Positions 23,583 to 32,243 of a stretch of 64,000 nt of DNA are shown piece after piece. Source of the stretch: Acetatifactor aquisgranensis. GTDB taxonomy: Bacteria > Bacillota > Clostridia > Lachnospirales > Lachnospiraceae. Location of the stretch: NCBI RefSeq assembly GCF_943193215.1, contig NZ_CALPDH010000025.1:1-64000 (forward strand), given 5' to 3'. The notes below the pieces were generated by a model, which was not told where the DNA came from, searched no databases, and worked only from the letters and a program-made list of their open reading frames with translations. The position numbers and the translations under genes are program-made. Each line of letters starts with the position of its first letter. Positions within the stretch are counted from its first letter, which is position 1.

Positions 23583-25373
23583 TCAGCACACAATCACAGG
23601 CAGCATCTTACCGTCTGCATCAAAATCCAGCGGCGCCAGGCATACCTCGCGGTGCCATCCTTTCCCCTCCGGATAGTCTTCCAGCGGTGTGGCGAAGCGA
23701 TGGTACGCTATCAGGTACCGCTCCTCACCCGGCATCCTGAAAATGCAGTGGTGCCCTGTGCCCAGGATGCCCCGGGGCACATTTTTTTGCAGAATCGGAT
23801 AGGCATATTCCACCGGCCCGTACAGCGAGCGGGAAGTCCCGTAATTCACATGATAATCCTCGCTGCCCGTGTCATCGCAGGACCATGTGAAATGATAGAT
23901 GCTGTCTTTTTTGACCACAATCACAGACTCCCTGAAATCCGTAAGCCCCTCGATATTCCGCAGAGTCTCCATCCGGATGTGCAGCATATCCTCCGACAGC
24001 TTTGCCACAGCCGCCTCCCCGTTTCCGAAAAAGAGATAATACTCCTCCCCCTCTCTGTAGACGGAGGGGTCTATGACCTGCCCCATCCTGATGCCGCATT
24101 CCGCCATCATATCCATGGATACCACAGGCTCCGGCGCTGCCTCAAAGGGTCCCAGCGGAGAATCCGCTGCAGCCACGCCGATACAGGAACGGCCGTCCTC
24201 TCCCTTGGCGCAGAAATAAAAGTAATAGCTGCCGTCCTTTTTGACCATGCAGGGCGCCCAGGCATAGCCTGTGGCCCAGGGCACCTGCCCTGAGGCCACA
24301 TCCAGAATCTGCCCCGCTTTCCGGAACCGCGTTCCGTCTTTCGATGTAAATACATAAAATGTATGCCCTGACCAATGGGGATATCCATCCGTGGTAGGGT
24401 ACAGATAGTATGTCCCATCCTCATAGTACAGATCAGGATCTGCGTACAGGCCCTCAATCACAGGATTTTTCCCACCATAATATCGGACAAGCCGCTCATA
24501 TTCTTCATCCGTAATCTGCATGACGCCGCCATGCCGCTTTTTTACGACACCCATGTCATATTCATCGGGAGAGAGTATCCTGAACTCGCCAGTGTCCAGA
24601 TTTTCCGATACCATGGGCAGATACCCTTTTCCTGCCTGGAACTGGTCCGCAATCAGGCACCAGGTCTTCCCATCCGGGAGCAGATACCCCTCCGGCCCCT
24701 CTACGCCCGCTAACTCTGCCAGCACAGCGCTGTCAATTTGGACATATCCCCCCAGCAGCGAGTCCGCCCTCTCCAGAATCAGCCTTTTCGTGGTCTCGTC
24801 CTTGGAAATCCGATAGTACCGCCCGCCGCTTTCCAATATGGTGGTATCGATTACATGATTTTCTTTCTCAAAATACAGGAAAGTTTCGGAAAACTCACGG
24901 AAATCCTCTGTGCAGGCGCCATATATCCTCTGCTTTCCCTCTGACTCACCCTCCTGCTTCACTTTAGAGGCGAAGAAGACGAAAAAAGCTTCTCTTTCCC
25001 TGTCATACACCGCCTCCGGCGCCCAAACACATCCCGCCCCGGGTATTCCCACCCTGCAGGCGCGCTCTTTGCTCCAGTGAACCAAATCTGCAGACTCCCA
25101 CACAATCAAGTCCCGGCTGCCTGCATTCTCCGCCTTTTCCCATCCCTCTCCTGCCTCTATCCTCAAATCCGTGGCAATCAGATAGTTCACTCCCGTTTCT
25201 GGGTGGCGCAGCAGAAACGGATCTCTGACACCGCAGGTTCCTGTCCGGGAATACAGAATGGGCCTCCCATCGTTCAAATCCTGCCAGTGCAGTCCGTCTT
25301 TGCTAAGCGAGAAGTAAATCTGCTCCCCATCCTTCTCTTCGCCAATAAAATGCACAAATAAATATCCTGCCAT
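23583..25373 (-). CDS. tandem glycoside hydrolase family 43 protein
   Basis: A 596-residue protein with two five-bladed propeller GH43 modules. The N module (about 1-295) shows CGVRDPFLL (Asp) and GVEGPEG (Glu). The C module (about 305-596) shows ADPDLYYEDGTYYLYPTTDG (general base), VIDPSVYREGEEYYLFFG (pKa-setting Asp) and TDFRESVIVV (acid Glu). GH43 enzymes are inverting arabinofuranosidases, xylosidases or galactanases; the substrate is not deducible. No signal peptide, so it acts on imported glycans. ATG 25373 is favoured; a GTG at 25418 extends the frame. A GH43 N-terminal relic at 25950 lies nearby. Confidence 0.82.
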   Translation of the reverse strand: MAGYLFVHFIGEEKDGEQIYFSLSKDGLHWQDLNDGRPILYSRTGTCGVRDPFLLRHPETGVNYLIATDLRIEAGEGWEKAENAGSRDLIVWESADLVHWSKERACRVGIPGAGCVWAPEAVYDREREAFFVFFASKVKQEGESEGKQRIYGACTEDFREFSETFLYFEKENHVIDTTILESGGRYYRISKDETTKRLILERADSLLGGYVQIDSAVLAELAGVEGPEGYLLPDGKTWCLIADQFQAGKGYLPMVSENLDTGEFRILSPDEYDMGVVKKRHGGVMQITDEEYERLVRYYGGKNPVIEGLYADPDLYYEDGTYYLYPTTDGYPHWSGHTFYVFTSKDGTRFRKAGQILDVASGQVPWATGYAWAPCMVKKDGSYYFYFCAKGEDGRSCIGVAAADSPLGPFEAAPEPVVSMDMMAECGIRMGQVIDPSVYREGEEYYLFFGNGEAAVAKLSEDMLHIRMETLRNIEGLTDFRESVIVVKKDSIYHFTWSCDDTGSEDYHVNYGTSRSLYGPVEYAYPILQKNVPRGILGTGHHCIFRMPGEERYLIAYHRFATPLEDYPEGKGWHREVCLAPLDFDADGKMLPVIVC

Positions 25374-25723
25374 GTCCAAGCCATCCCCTGTCTGTATTTT
25401 CTTTTCATTATAATACACATTCTTAGAAATTGACAGGGATTTAAAAATTTTCTTTTCATGCGCTTTTCCACTTGTGCAATTCAGAAGCCTATGTTAAAGC
25501 AAAATCGTTATCGACGAGGCTATAACTGGCAGCGGATTTTATCGCGCTATATGCGGCTGCCAGGAATCATCAGAAGCATGTTCCGTGACTTCCGAAAGCA
25601 CTATCTGTACGCGCTATCTATGGAGACCGGTAATTTGGTTTTCCATAACGTCGGCTTTTCGCCATCGTTTCAGAGAATGCCTTTCTTCCATTCTCCTGTC
25701 CGCCACAAGAACAGGAGGCAAAA
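25374..25723. other. intergenic stretch without recognised gene
   Basis: No frame with family resemblance was found on either strand. It should contain the promoter of the GH43 gene, but no clear hexamer pair was identified. Confidence 0.3.
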
Positions 25724-25957
25724 ATGGACAGCAGTAAAAAAAGACTGACCGGCAGCATCCTCCGGGACGAATCCCCGGAATCTGGGGCCATGTCTGCCGA
25801 ACCTGCAAAAGACAACACCCACAACGTCTCTGAGCGATACATTCCCTACCCGGGGACGGAATTCGGTTCCGATTCTGTCAAGGGAATCCGTATCTTCGAC
25901 ATAGAAAAGAACCAGGAGCCCTCTTTCCCGGTCTCGCTCATTGGGATATTTATTTGA
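25724..25957 (+). CDS. small hypothetical protein
   Basis: A 77-residue frame with a strong ribosome site (AGGAGG at 25712-25717, 6 nt before ATG), which is why it is kept. Sequence starts MDSSKKRLTGSILRDESPES, is polar and ends in a short hydrophobic tail (FPVSLIGIFI). No family recognised. It converges on a GH43 relic that ends at 25950, so it may itself be truncated by that rearrangement. Confidence 0.35.
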   Translation: MDSSKKRLTGSILRDESPESGAMSAEPAKDNTHNVSERYIPYPGTEFGSDSVKGIRIFDIEKNQEPSFPVSLIGIFI

Positions 25958-26060
25958 ACCAGTAGTAATATCCCTCATGAAAAATAATATATCCTCCATG
26001 GGCATGAATGGGGTCCCCGTTTATATCTTTCCACAAATCTCCATTCCTGAATAAACTCAT
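25950..26060 (-). pseudogene. GH43 glycosidase N-terminal relic
   Basis: Thirty-six codons from ATG 26060 read GDLWKDINGDPIHAHGGYII, then FHEGYYYW and a TAA. This is the start of a GH43-type enzyme, in which W.D..G..I.AHGG leads into the first propeller blade ending YYWYG. A purine-rich GAGAGGAAG ribosome site remains. The rest of the gene is gone: downstream sequence in any frame is not propeller-like. Confidence 0.6.
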
Positions 26061-26137
26061 ATCCGTTCTTCCTCTCTTTTAAAGTCGTTATACCTGCATA
26101 ACTTCACCGATATTAAAGATAATCCCGGAAGCCGGAC

Positions 26138-27256
26138 CTACTGTCCCGCTCCCTGCACATCCACCACCACGTACTCCGACTTGCAGCCGGTCTTGAACTG
26201 AATGGCCCAGTCGGAAATGCCGGAAGTCACGATGAAATCCGTGCCGCCCCGCCTCTCGCAGCCGTAGCTTTTATCATCCAGCCCCAGCCATTCGCCCATC
26301 CTGTGAAAGGGGAACAGCTGTCCCCCGTGGGTGTGGCCGGACAGCACCAGATCCACGCCGGATGCCGCCTGGGCCTCGTAGTCATGGGGCTGATGGTCCA
26401 GGACGATGCTGTACCTGTCCGGATCCAAATCTGCCGTCAGTTCTTCCATGGTGGCCCTGTGCCTTCCCATCTGGTCCTCCGAGCGGTCCTGCCGTCCTAT
26501 CAGGCAGAAGCTCTCCCCCAGCAGCACCGTCTCATCCTGCAGCACTGTCACCCCATTCTTCTCCAGTTCCGCGATCAGATCAGCGCCGCTGTAGCCCCGG
26601 TAAGCCGGGCCATAATATCCCTTGTCATGGTTTCCGAAAGCATAGTACACGCCGTATGTAGTCTTCAGGGTGCCCAGGGCCGCACAGGCGGCGGCCATGT
26701 CCTCTTTCGAGGTATCGTCATCCACATAGTCCCCTGCGATTACCACGATATCCGGATTTTCCGCCTGCATTTTCTCCACCCATCTGCCAAAACCTTCCCC
26801 GCTGAAGGTATTGCCCACATGGGAATCCGCGAACAGCACGATGCGCAGCCCTCCCACCTGCTTGTCCGTCTCCAGGTTATAGTGCGTGGCCCATACATGA
26901 TTGGCCAGAAACCAGCCGCATGTCAGGTAGACAGCCGTGATTCCGATTGCCAGGATTCCGGCATAATATCCGCGGAACTTCTGTCCCCGCTTCTTCTCCG
27001 CTATCCAGCTGAAGCCATCGCACAACAGCCAGATGACCATCAAATGCAGGATGACGATGGCCGCGTTGATCGCTCCCAGCGCGGCTCCCGTCACAAAGGC
27101 AACCGCCAGCACCAGAATCAGTCCCAGCAGGAACCTTAATATTTTCTTTCCCTTTGCCGCTTTCCGCACAGTACGGAACTTAGCGAACCTGCTGCTCAGA
27201 TATATGATTCCCAGTACAGAACCTGCCGCTAATCCGCCAAATATGAATCCCCACAT
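26138..27256 (-). CDS. membrane-anchored metallophosphoesterase (YkuE-like)
   Basis: A 372-residue protein with four N-terminal helices (residues about 2-130, for example ILRFLLGLILVLAVAFVTGA) and a calcineurin-like phosphoesterase domain facing outward. All metal motifs are present: LFADSHVGN, AGDYVDDD, FGNHDKG, LDHQPHD and SGHTHGGQ. Related proteins act on lipid or cell-surface phosphodiesters. It is monocistronic, between the GH43 relic and a MITE-like repeat. Confidence 0.85.
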   Translation of the reverse strand: MWGFIFGGLAAGSVLGIIYLSSRFAKFRTVRKAAKGKKILRFLLGLILVLAVAFVTGAALGAINAAIVILHLMVIWLLCDGFSWIAEKKRGQKFRGYYAGILAIGITAVYLTCGWFLANHVWATHYNLETDKQVGGLRIVLFADSHVGNTFSGEGFGRWVEKMQAENPDIVVIAGDYVDDDTSKEDMAAACAALGTLKTTYGVYYAFGNHDKGYYGPAYRGYSGADLIAELEKNGVTVLQDETVLLGESFCLIGRQDRSEDQMGRHRATMEELTADLDPDRYSIVLDHQPHDYEAQAASGVDLVLSGHTHGGQLFPFHRMGEWLGLDDKSYGCERRGGTDFIVTSGISDWAIQFKTGCKSEYVVVDVQGAGQ

Positions 27257-27363
27257 GCTTTCTCTCTCCCTTTCTTTTTCGTATCTTATATTGTATTTTT
27301 ATTGTACCATGTTCCTGCCGGTTTGTGCAGAATCCCTATTCCAATCGGAGCAGGGCTGCTATA

Positions 27364-27466
27364 TATACTGCTTAACAGTTAAAATTTCCGAGTAACCCGG
27401 CTACATAACGCCAGCCATATACGTTTAACCAATGCAGTATGGTAAATTCCGGCGTTATGCAGTATA
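27364..27466 (+). repeat. MITE-like repeat, subfamily A copy 1
   Basis: A 103-bp element starting TATACTGCTTAACAGTTAAA and ending GGCGTTATGCAGTATA. Terminal arms TATACTGCTTAAC and GTTATGCAGTATA are inverted with one mismatch. Near-identical to 37062-37164. It lies 56 nt upstream of the ybaK ATG. TA at both outer ends suggests a TA target duplication (IS630/mariner style). Confidence 0.75.
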
Positions 27467-27522
27467 ATGAATCCACAGGCCTGAAGCCAAAATCACACCC
27501 ACCCATAAGGAGGCACCCATAA

Positions 27523-28005
27523 ATGGCCAAACAGAAAGAAATCAAGACAAATGCCATGCGCATCCTGGAATCCCTGAAGATTCCCTACACCCATATGACC
27601 TATGAATGCGATGAATTCACCGATGGGCTGCAGATTGCCGACCTGCTCTCCCTGCCCTATGAAAAGGTGTACAAGACCCTGGTGACCACAGGAGGCAGAG
27701 ACTACTTCGTGTTCGTGATCCCCATCGCAAAGGAGCTGGACCTTAAGGCCGCCGCCAGAAGCGTAGGGCAAAAGAGCGTGGAAATGATCCATGTCAGGGA
27801 CATCAACAAGGTCACCGGCTACATCCGCGGCGGCTGCACTGCCATAGGCATGAAAAAGCAGTACGTGACCCGCATCGACAGCACCGCAAAAGAACTGGAA
27901 AAAATCATCGTCAGCGGCGGCAGGCCGGGTTCCCAGCTGGAACTGGCCCCGGAAGACCTGGCCCGGGCAGCGGGGGCGGAATTCGCCGATATCATCCGCC
28001 GTTGA
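27523..28005 (+). CDS. ybaK: Cys-tRNA(Pro)/Cys-tRNA(Cys) deacylase
   Basis: A 160-residue trans-editing enzyme hydrolysing mischarged Cys-tRNA(Pro). Family features: KTLVTTGG with the catalytic Lys, VFVIPIAKELDLKAAA, and VTGYIRGGCTAIGMKK, the conserved glycine-rich loop. AAGGAGG at 27508-27514 precedes ATG. The upstream MITE-like repeat lies within its probable 5' untranslated region. Confidence 0.92.
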   Translation: MAKQKEIKTNAMRILESLKIPYTHMTYECDEFTDGLQIADLLSLPYEKVYKTLVTTGGRDYFVFVIPIAKELDLKAAARSVGQKSVEMIHVRDINKVTGYIRGGCTAIGMKKQYVTRIDSTAKELEKIIVSGGRPGSQLELAPEDLARAAGAEFADIIRR

Positions 28006-28032
28006 GAAGGGCCTTCTCCCGGCTCGGAGCAT

Positions 28033-28860
28033 TCACCGGGGCGCTTCCCGCCCGGCCTGCCTGCGGTACTTAAGCGGCGGGCAGCCGTAAGCCGCCCTGA
28101 ACTGCCTGTCGAACAGCGATACCTCCTTGAATCCGCAGGACAGCGCCACTTCCGTCACGGGCAGCTTTGTCTCCACCAGCATCCCCGCCGCCATGCGCAG
28201 GCGGAAAGCCGTCAGGTACCTTTTCGGGGACTCCCCCACCTGCTGTCTGAAGATGCGGTACAGATATGTCCTGTCGATTCCCACGGTCCGGGCGATTTCC
28301 TCCACGCCGATTTCATAGCTGAAATTATTGTGGATGAAATCCAGCGCCCGGTTCACATAGTCCTGGAGCACGGAGCCCGCAGCAGGCTGCTTCGGCATCA
28401 TATAGGCTAAAGTCAGATAGAGCCTGCCCAGCAGCATATAGCTGTTCACGTCAGAATGCTCAAAGGATTCCACCAGCTGCATCATCTCCCTGCGCAGCTG
28501 CCCGCCGCTTCTGTCCTGATAGACCAGGTTTTCCTGCCCCAGGCCGCATTCCCGCAAAATACTCCCCGCCTCAGTCCCGCCGAAGCCGATCCAGCAGTAT
28601 TCCCACGGATCGGCCCAATCCGCCTGATAGCAGGTAGACTCCCCGGGAAGAATCAAAAAGCCCTGTCCCGCCTCCAGCTCATACCGCTCTCCGGCTCTGT
28701 CGTAATGTCCCTTTCCCGACAGGACGAAATGAAACAGGAAGTGCGGCCTCACCGCCGGCCCGAAAGAATGTCCCGGCCCGCATTTCTCCCAGCCGCAGAA
28801 ATAAAAGGCCAGTTCGTCGCCGGACTTTATCTCCTGATAATATTCTTTCAACTCCGCCAT
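28033..28860 (-). CDS. AraC family transcriptional regulator
   Basis: A 275-residue regulator: N-terminal cupin-like sensing arm (about 1-150; HFLFHFVLSGKGHYDRAG) and C-terminal double helix-turn-helix (about 170-270; GVEEIARTVGIDRTYLYRIF, VTEVALSCGFKEVSLFDRQF). ATG 28860 is chosen because AGGAGG precedes it by 6 nt; the longer frame to 29031 is repeat-derived sequence from the B1 element. It is divergent from the GH4 alpha-galactosidase gene, its most likely target, as for MelR or MsmR-type activators. Confidence 0.88.
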   Translation of the reverse strand: MAELKEYYQEIKSGDELAFYFCGWEKCGPGHSFGPAVRPHFLFHFVLSGKGHYDRAGERYELEAGQGFLILPGESTCYQADWADPWEYCWIGFGGTEAGSILRECGLGQENLVYQDRSGGQLRREMMQLVESFEHSDVNSYMLLGRLYLTLAYMMPKQPAAGSVLQDYVNRALDFIHNNFSYEIGVEEIARTVGIDRTYLYRIFRQQVGESPKRYLTAFRLRMAAGMLVETKLPVTEVALSCGFKEVSLFDRQFRAAYGCPPLKYRRQAGREAPR

Positions 28861-28925
28861 ATGCCGCCTCCTGTCCATTCTGACATTCCGTCTCCTGAGG
28901 ACTGCCCTTTCCGCAATTCCGAATA

Positions 28926-29027
28926 TATACTGCTTAACGATTTCATTTGCCATAAAACCAGACTGCATAACGCTGACTGGTTCAATCGCATGATTACATG
29001 AGGCAGTATTCAGCGTTATACAGTATA
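28926..29027 (+). repeat. MITE-like repeat, subfamily B copy 1
   Basis: A 102-bp element with ends TATACTGCTTAACG and CAGCGTTATACAGTATA, near-identical to 47026-47127. An internal inverted pair GCATAACGCTGA / TCAGCGTTAT adds a second stem. It lies between the divergent AraC and alpha-galactosidase genes, 66 nt upstream of the AraC start. Confidence 0.75.
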
Positions 29028-29117
29028 CCACGTCCAGTATAAGCCCTGCCGCATCTCATTTCAAGATTTTTCCCGGAAGTCATGCAACATTTGTACAACT
29101 TTTGGAAACATAATCCC

Positions 29118-29146
29118 TATCATGATCCCCGGGAATCAGGTATAAT
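29118..29146 (+). promoter_or_regulatory. activator-type promoter of alpha-galactosidase gene
   Basis: TATAAT at 29141-29146 has only a weak -35 (TATCAT, 29118-29123) at 17 nt. The spacer is a near-palindrome, GATCCCCGGGAATC (29124-29137). A good -10 with a poor -35 fits a promoter dependent on the divergent AraC protein. Confidence 0.5.
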
Positions 29147-29217
29147 AAAAAGCACTTACCAATATCCCTTGCAGAGGGATCAGAAAGACCGCACACATGG
29201 CGGCGAAAGGAGCGAAT

Positions 29218-30540
29218 ATGCCTAAAATTACTTTTATGGGAGCCGGCAGCACCGTATTTGCCAGAAACGTACTGGGAGACTGCATGTGCACGCCCGCCCT
29301 GCGCGACAGCGACATCGCGCTTTACGACATCGACCCCAAGCGCCTTGAGGAATCCGAAATCATCCTCAGCGCAATCAACAAAAACACCAATGAGAACCGG
29401 GCCACCATCCGGACCTACTTAGGTGTGGAGAACCGCAAGGAGGCCCTGCGCGGCGCGGACTTCGTGGTGGACGCCATCCAGGTAGGCCTCTATGAGCCCT
29501 GCACCGTCACGGATTTCGAGATTCCCAAGAAGTACGGCCTGCGCCAGACCATCGGCGACACCCTTGGAATCGGCGGCATCATGCGCGCTTTGCGCACCAT
29601 CCCCGTGCTGCGGGACTTCGCGGAGGACATGGAGGAGGTATGCCCTAACGCTCTGTTCCTGAACTATACCAACCCCATGGCCATGCTGTCCGGCTATATG
29701 CAGCGCTACACAGGCGTCAAGACCGTAGGCCTCTGCCACAGCGTACAGGTCTGCTCCGAGGGTCTTCTGAAAGGCTTGGGCATGGAGGATAAGCTGGAGG
29801 GCCGCAAGGAACTCATCGCAGGCATCAACCACATGGCCTGGCTGCTGGAGATTTATGACAAGGACGGCAACGACCTTTACCCTGAAATCAAGAAGCGCGC
29901 CGCGGAGAAGAACCGCACCGAAAAGCACACCGACATGGTCCGCTATGAGTACATACGCCGTCTGGGATATTATTGTACGGAATCCAGTGAGCACAACTCG
30001 GAGTACAATCCCTGGTTCATCAAGAGCCGCTGCCCTGAGCTGATCGACAAGTACAATATCCCTCTGGACGAGTATCCCCGCCGCTGCGTGAACCAGATCG
30101 CGGGCTGGGAGAAAGAGAAGAACGACATCCTGAACAATGGCGAAGTCACCCATACCCGCACCAAAGAGTACGCCTCCTATATCATGGAGGCCATGGTCAC
30201 AGGCGTTCCCTACAAAATCGGCGGAAACGTGCTCAACCAGGGCCTGATCGACAATCTGCCCGCGGATGCCTGCGTGGAGGTTCCCTGCCTGATTGACAAC
30301 ATGGGCGTACATCCCTGCAAGGCAGGCCGTCTCCCGGTACAGCTGGCCGCCATGAACATGACCAATATCAACACCCAGCTGATGACCATCGAGGCTGCCG
30401 TAACCAGGAAAAGAGAGGCCATCTACCAGGCTGCCATGCTGGATCCCCATACCGCCGCAGAGCTTTCCCTGGACGAAATCGTGGCAATGTGCGACGATCT
30501 GATCGAGGCTCATGGAGATTATATGAAAGAATACCGCTAA
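29218..30540 (+). CDS. melA: alpha-galactosidase, glycoside hydrolase family 4
   Basis: A 440-residue NAD- and Mn-dependent enzyme that hydrolyses alpha-galactosides such as melibiose and raffinose by redox-elimination. It has the Rossmann start KITFMGAGSTVFARNVLGD, catalytic FLNYTNPMAMLSGYM, and VGLCHSVQ with the metal-binding Cys/His characteristic of MelA-type rather than 6-phospho-glycosidases. ATG 29218 follows GAAAGGAGCG by a few nt; upstream ATG 29197 lacks a site. Controlled probably by the divergent AraC gene. Cytoplasmic. Confidence 0.88.
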   Translation: MPKITFMGAGSTVFARNVLGDCMCTPALRDSDIALYDIDPKRLEESEIILSAINKNTNENRATIRTYLGVENRKEALRGADFVVDAIQVGLYEPCTVTDFEIPKKYGLRQTIGDTLGIGGIMRALRTIPVLRDFAEDMEEVCPNALFLNYTNPMAMLSGYMQRYTGVKTVGLCHSVQVCSEGLLKGLGMEDKLEGRKELIAGINHMAWLLEIYDKDGNDLYPEIKKRAAEKNRTEKHTDMVRYEYIRRLGYYCTESSEHNSEYNPWFIKSRCPELIDKYNIPLDEYPRRCVNQIAGWEKEKNDILNNGEVTHTRTKEYASYIMEAMVTGVPYKIGGNVLNQGLIDNLPADACVEVPCLIDNMGVHPCKAGRLPVQLAAMNMTNINTQLMTIEAAVTRKREAIYQAAMLDPHTAAELSLDEIVAMCDDLIEAHGDYMKEYR

Positions 30541-30548
30541 AGAACGGA

Positions 30549-30582
30549 AAGGGGCTGCTTCGGCAGCCTCTCTCACTTTTTC
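30549..30582 (+). terminator. terminator between convergent genes
   Basis: GGGGCTGC-TTCG-GCAGCCTC forms a tetraloop hairpin right after the alpha-galactosidase stop, followed by a T-rich tract. It overlaps the stop region of the convergent GT39-like gene. Confidence 0.7.
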
Positions 30583-32234
30583 GTGACCGTGTAATAACTG
30601 CCGAACTGTTCAAATTCATACAGGTTTTCGTCAAACAGGGGCAGTTCCTCGGCAACGATGATATAGTCAGCGTTTTCAGCCGGGTCAACTGTCATCTGAC
30701 TTATCTCATGGTAAATATATCTTTCCTGATAAGGCAGCCGGCCCTCCGGTATTGTCTTTCCCTGAAAATACTCCGCATCCATATCACTCCAGAACAAAGT
30801 AAGGATTTCCGTGCTTCGTCCGGCCCCCATCGTAATATAAATCTTATCCGCGTCGCTTTCTTTCAGGGAGGAAACAGCCTCCCCGAAGCTTTTCCGGAAC
30901 TGGATTTCCATCTCTCTTGCATAGCTGGTAAAATACTCCCTCACGAACAAAAAGAACATCACCCCATAGGCGGCGGCTATGCCATATTTCAAATTCGGCA
31001 GCGAAATCCATCGTATGACTTCATAGATACCCACCCCCGCCAGAATCATGATAGGATAATAAATTATGTTCAGGCGGTTCACATTTACATTATTGGTGGT
31101 CAGACCACACCATATGCCTGTCCCGAGAAATATGACAAGAAGCGCGGTTCCGGCCTTTTTGCGGAATTCCCCAAACAGCCCGCAGAATCCGACGGCCGCG
31201 AAAGGCATGGAAAACAGGTACATTGTCCCAAAATACTGCACATCATTCCACGGCAAATCCTTGCCCTGAAATACCGTGACCCGGAGCAGAGAATCAACAT
31301 TCTGCACCAGCTGGGAAAAGATGTGGGAAGAAAAAAAAAGAATATCGTTGGAACGCACACTGTCCGGGAAATAGGGAAGTGTGAACAAGGGCGTCTCAAT
31401 GGTATCCCAGCGGAAAAAATTTATGGCCATGACAGCGATGAACGGCCAAGCCACCAGAAGATAGACCGTCATCGACAACAGCGCTTCCCCAACCGACAGG
31501 CGCTTCGCCGCCAGCAGATAGATGCAGGAAACCAGCAAGAACAGCGGCATGGTATAGATGGAAATGCCATAGCAGTACATGCACAGCCCGAACGCCACCA
31601 TGGACGCCAGCAGATGAAGCCGGTTCTTCTTCCCCATAAACGCCCTGTTCAAAAGGAAGACCCCCATCATGAAAAAATGGGAATACAGATTACAGTCCAG
31701 CGCCCAGCGGCTCTGCAGGACATGCCATGGATTAATCGCCGCGAACCAAAGCACAATCAAAGCCGCACATTTCCCAAAGACGTCCCCGGCAAATCCATAC
31801 AGGCAGGCAAGCCCTGTAAGGCTCACAAGCAAAAGCGGCAGCCGCGCCGTGTAAGGCGAAAGGCCGAATATCTTAATAAAAGGAACCATCAGGTACGAAA
31901 GCAGCACGCTCATCTGGCCATAGCCCCACGCAGTCAGATGTACGGGAAGGCGCATCCCGAAACGATCCGTTCCATACTCCCCCAACGCTTTCGCGTCAAC
32001 CGCAGCCATCGCGCCGTCCTGGTTGAATCCCCCCGGAACCAGGCCGAATTTATAGACCCGGACAAATACCGCCGCCAATACTGCCAGGGCCAGCAGGAAA
32101 CGGTATGTATTGGGAGAAATGCCCGGTTCTCTCGCGGCGAATCCTCCCATTCTTTTCGACAGATACATCTTGTATACACTTATCACGCTTAAGATTGCCC
32201 CTGCCCAGAGCAGCATGCTGTTTAAAATCGTCAT
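30573..32234 (-). CDS. glycosyltransferase family 39-like membrane protein
   Basis: A 553-residue integral membrane protein with about 11 helices. The extracytoplasmic loop after helix 2 has GGFNQDGAMAAVDAKALGEY, with acidic residues placed like the catalytic Asp of GT-C/ArnT-PMT enzymes; helices such as YTARLPLLLVSLTGLACLYG follow. It probably transfers a sugar from a lipid carrier to a surface acceptor. It starts 9 nt after the DUF6020 gene stop (GAGGG ribosome site), so the two are co-expressed. The acceptor is unknown. Confidence 0.72.
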   Translation of the reverse strand: MTILNSMLLWAGAILSVISVYKMYLSKRMGGFAAREPGISPNTYRFLLALAVLAAVFVRVYKFGLVPGGFNQDGAMAAVDAKALGEYGTDRFGMRLPVHLTAWGYGQMSVLLSYLMVPFIKIFGLSPYTARLPLLLVSLTGLACLYGFAGDVFGKCAALIVLWFAAINPWHVLQSRWALDCNLYSHFFMMGVFLLNRAFMGKKNRLHLLASMVAFGLCMYCYGISIYTMPLFLLVSCIYLLAAKRLSVGEALLSMTVYLLVAWPFIAVMAINFFRWDTIETPLFTLPYFPDSVRSNDILFFSSHIFSQLVQNVDSLLRVTVFQGKDLPWNDVQYFGTMYLFSMPFAAVGFCGLFGEFRKKAGTALLVIFLGTGIWCGLTTNNVNVNRLNIIYYPIMILAGVGIYEVIRWISLPNLKYGIAAAYGVMFFLFVREYFTSYAREMEIQFRKSFGEAVSSLKESDADKIYITMGAGRSTEILTLFWSDMDAEYFQGKTIPEGRLPYQERYIYHEISQMTVDPAENADYIIVAEELPLFDENLYEFEQFGSYYTVTKK

Positions 32235-32243
32235 AAAAGGCCC

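Noticed and set aside
28861..29031. N-terminal extension of the AraC gene to 29031
   Set aside because: Most of this extension translates the B1 repeat, and a perfect AGGAGG precedes ATG 28860, so the shorter start was used.
30489..32192. 567-codon open frame antisense to the GT39-like gene
   Set aside because: Shadow of a long membrane-protein gene; Arg/His/Gln-rich composition, no domain or start signal.
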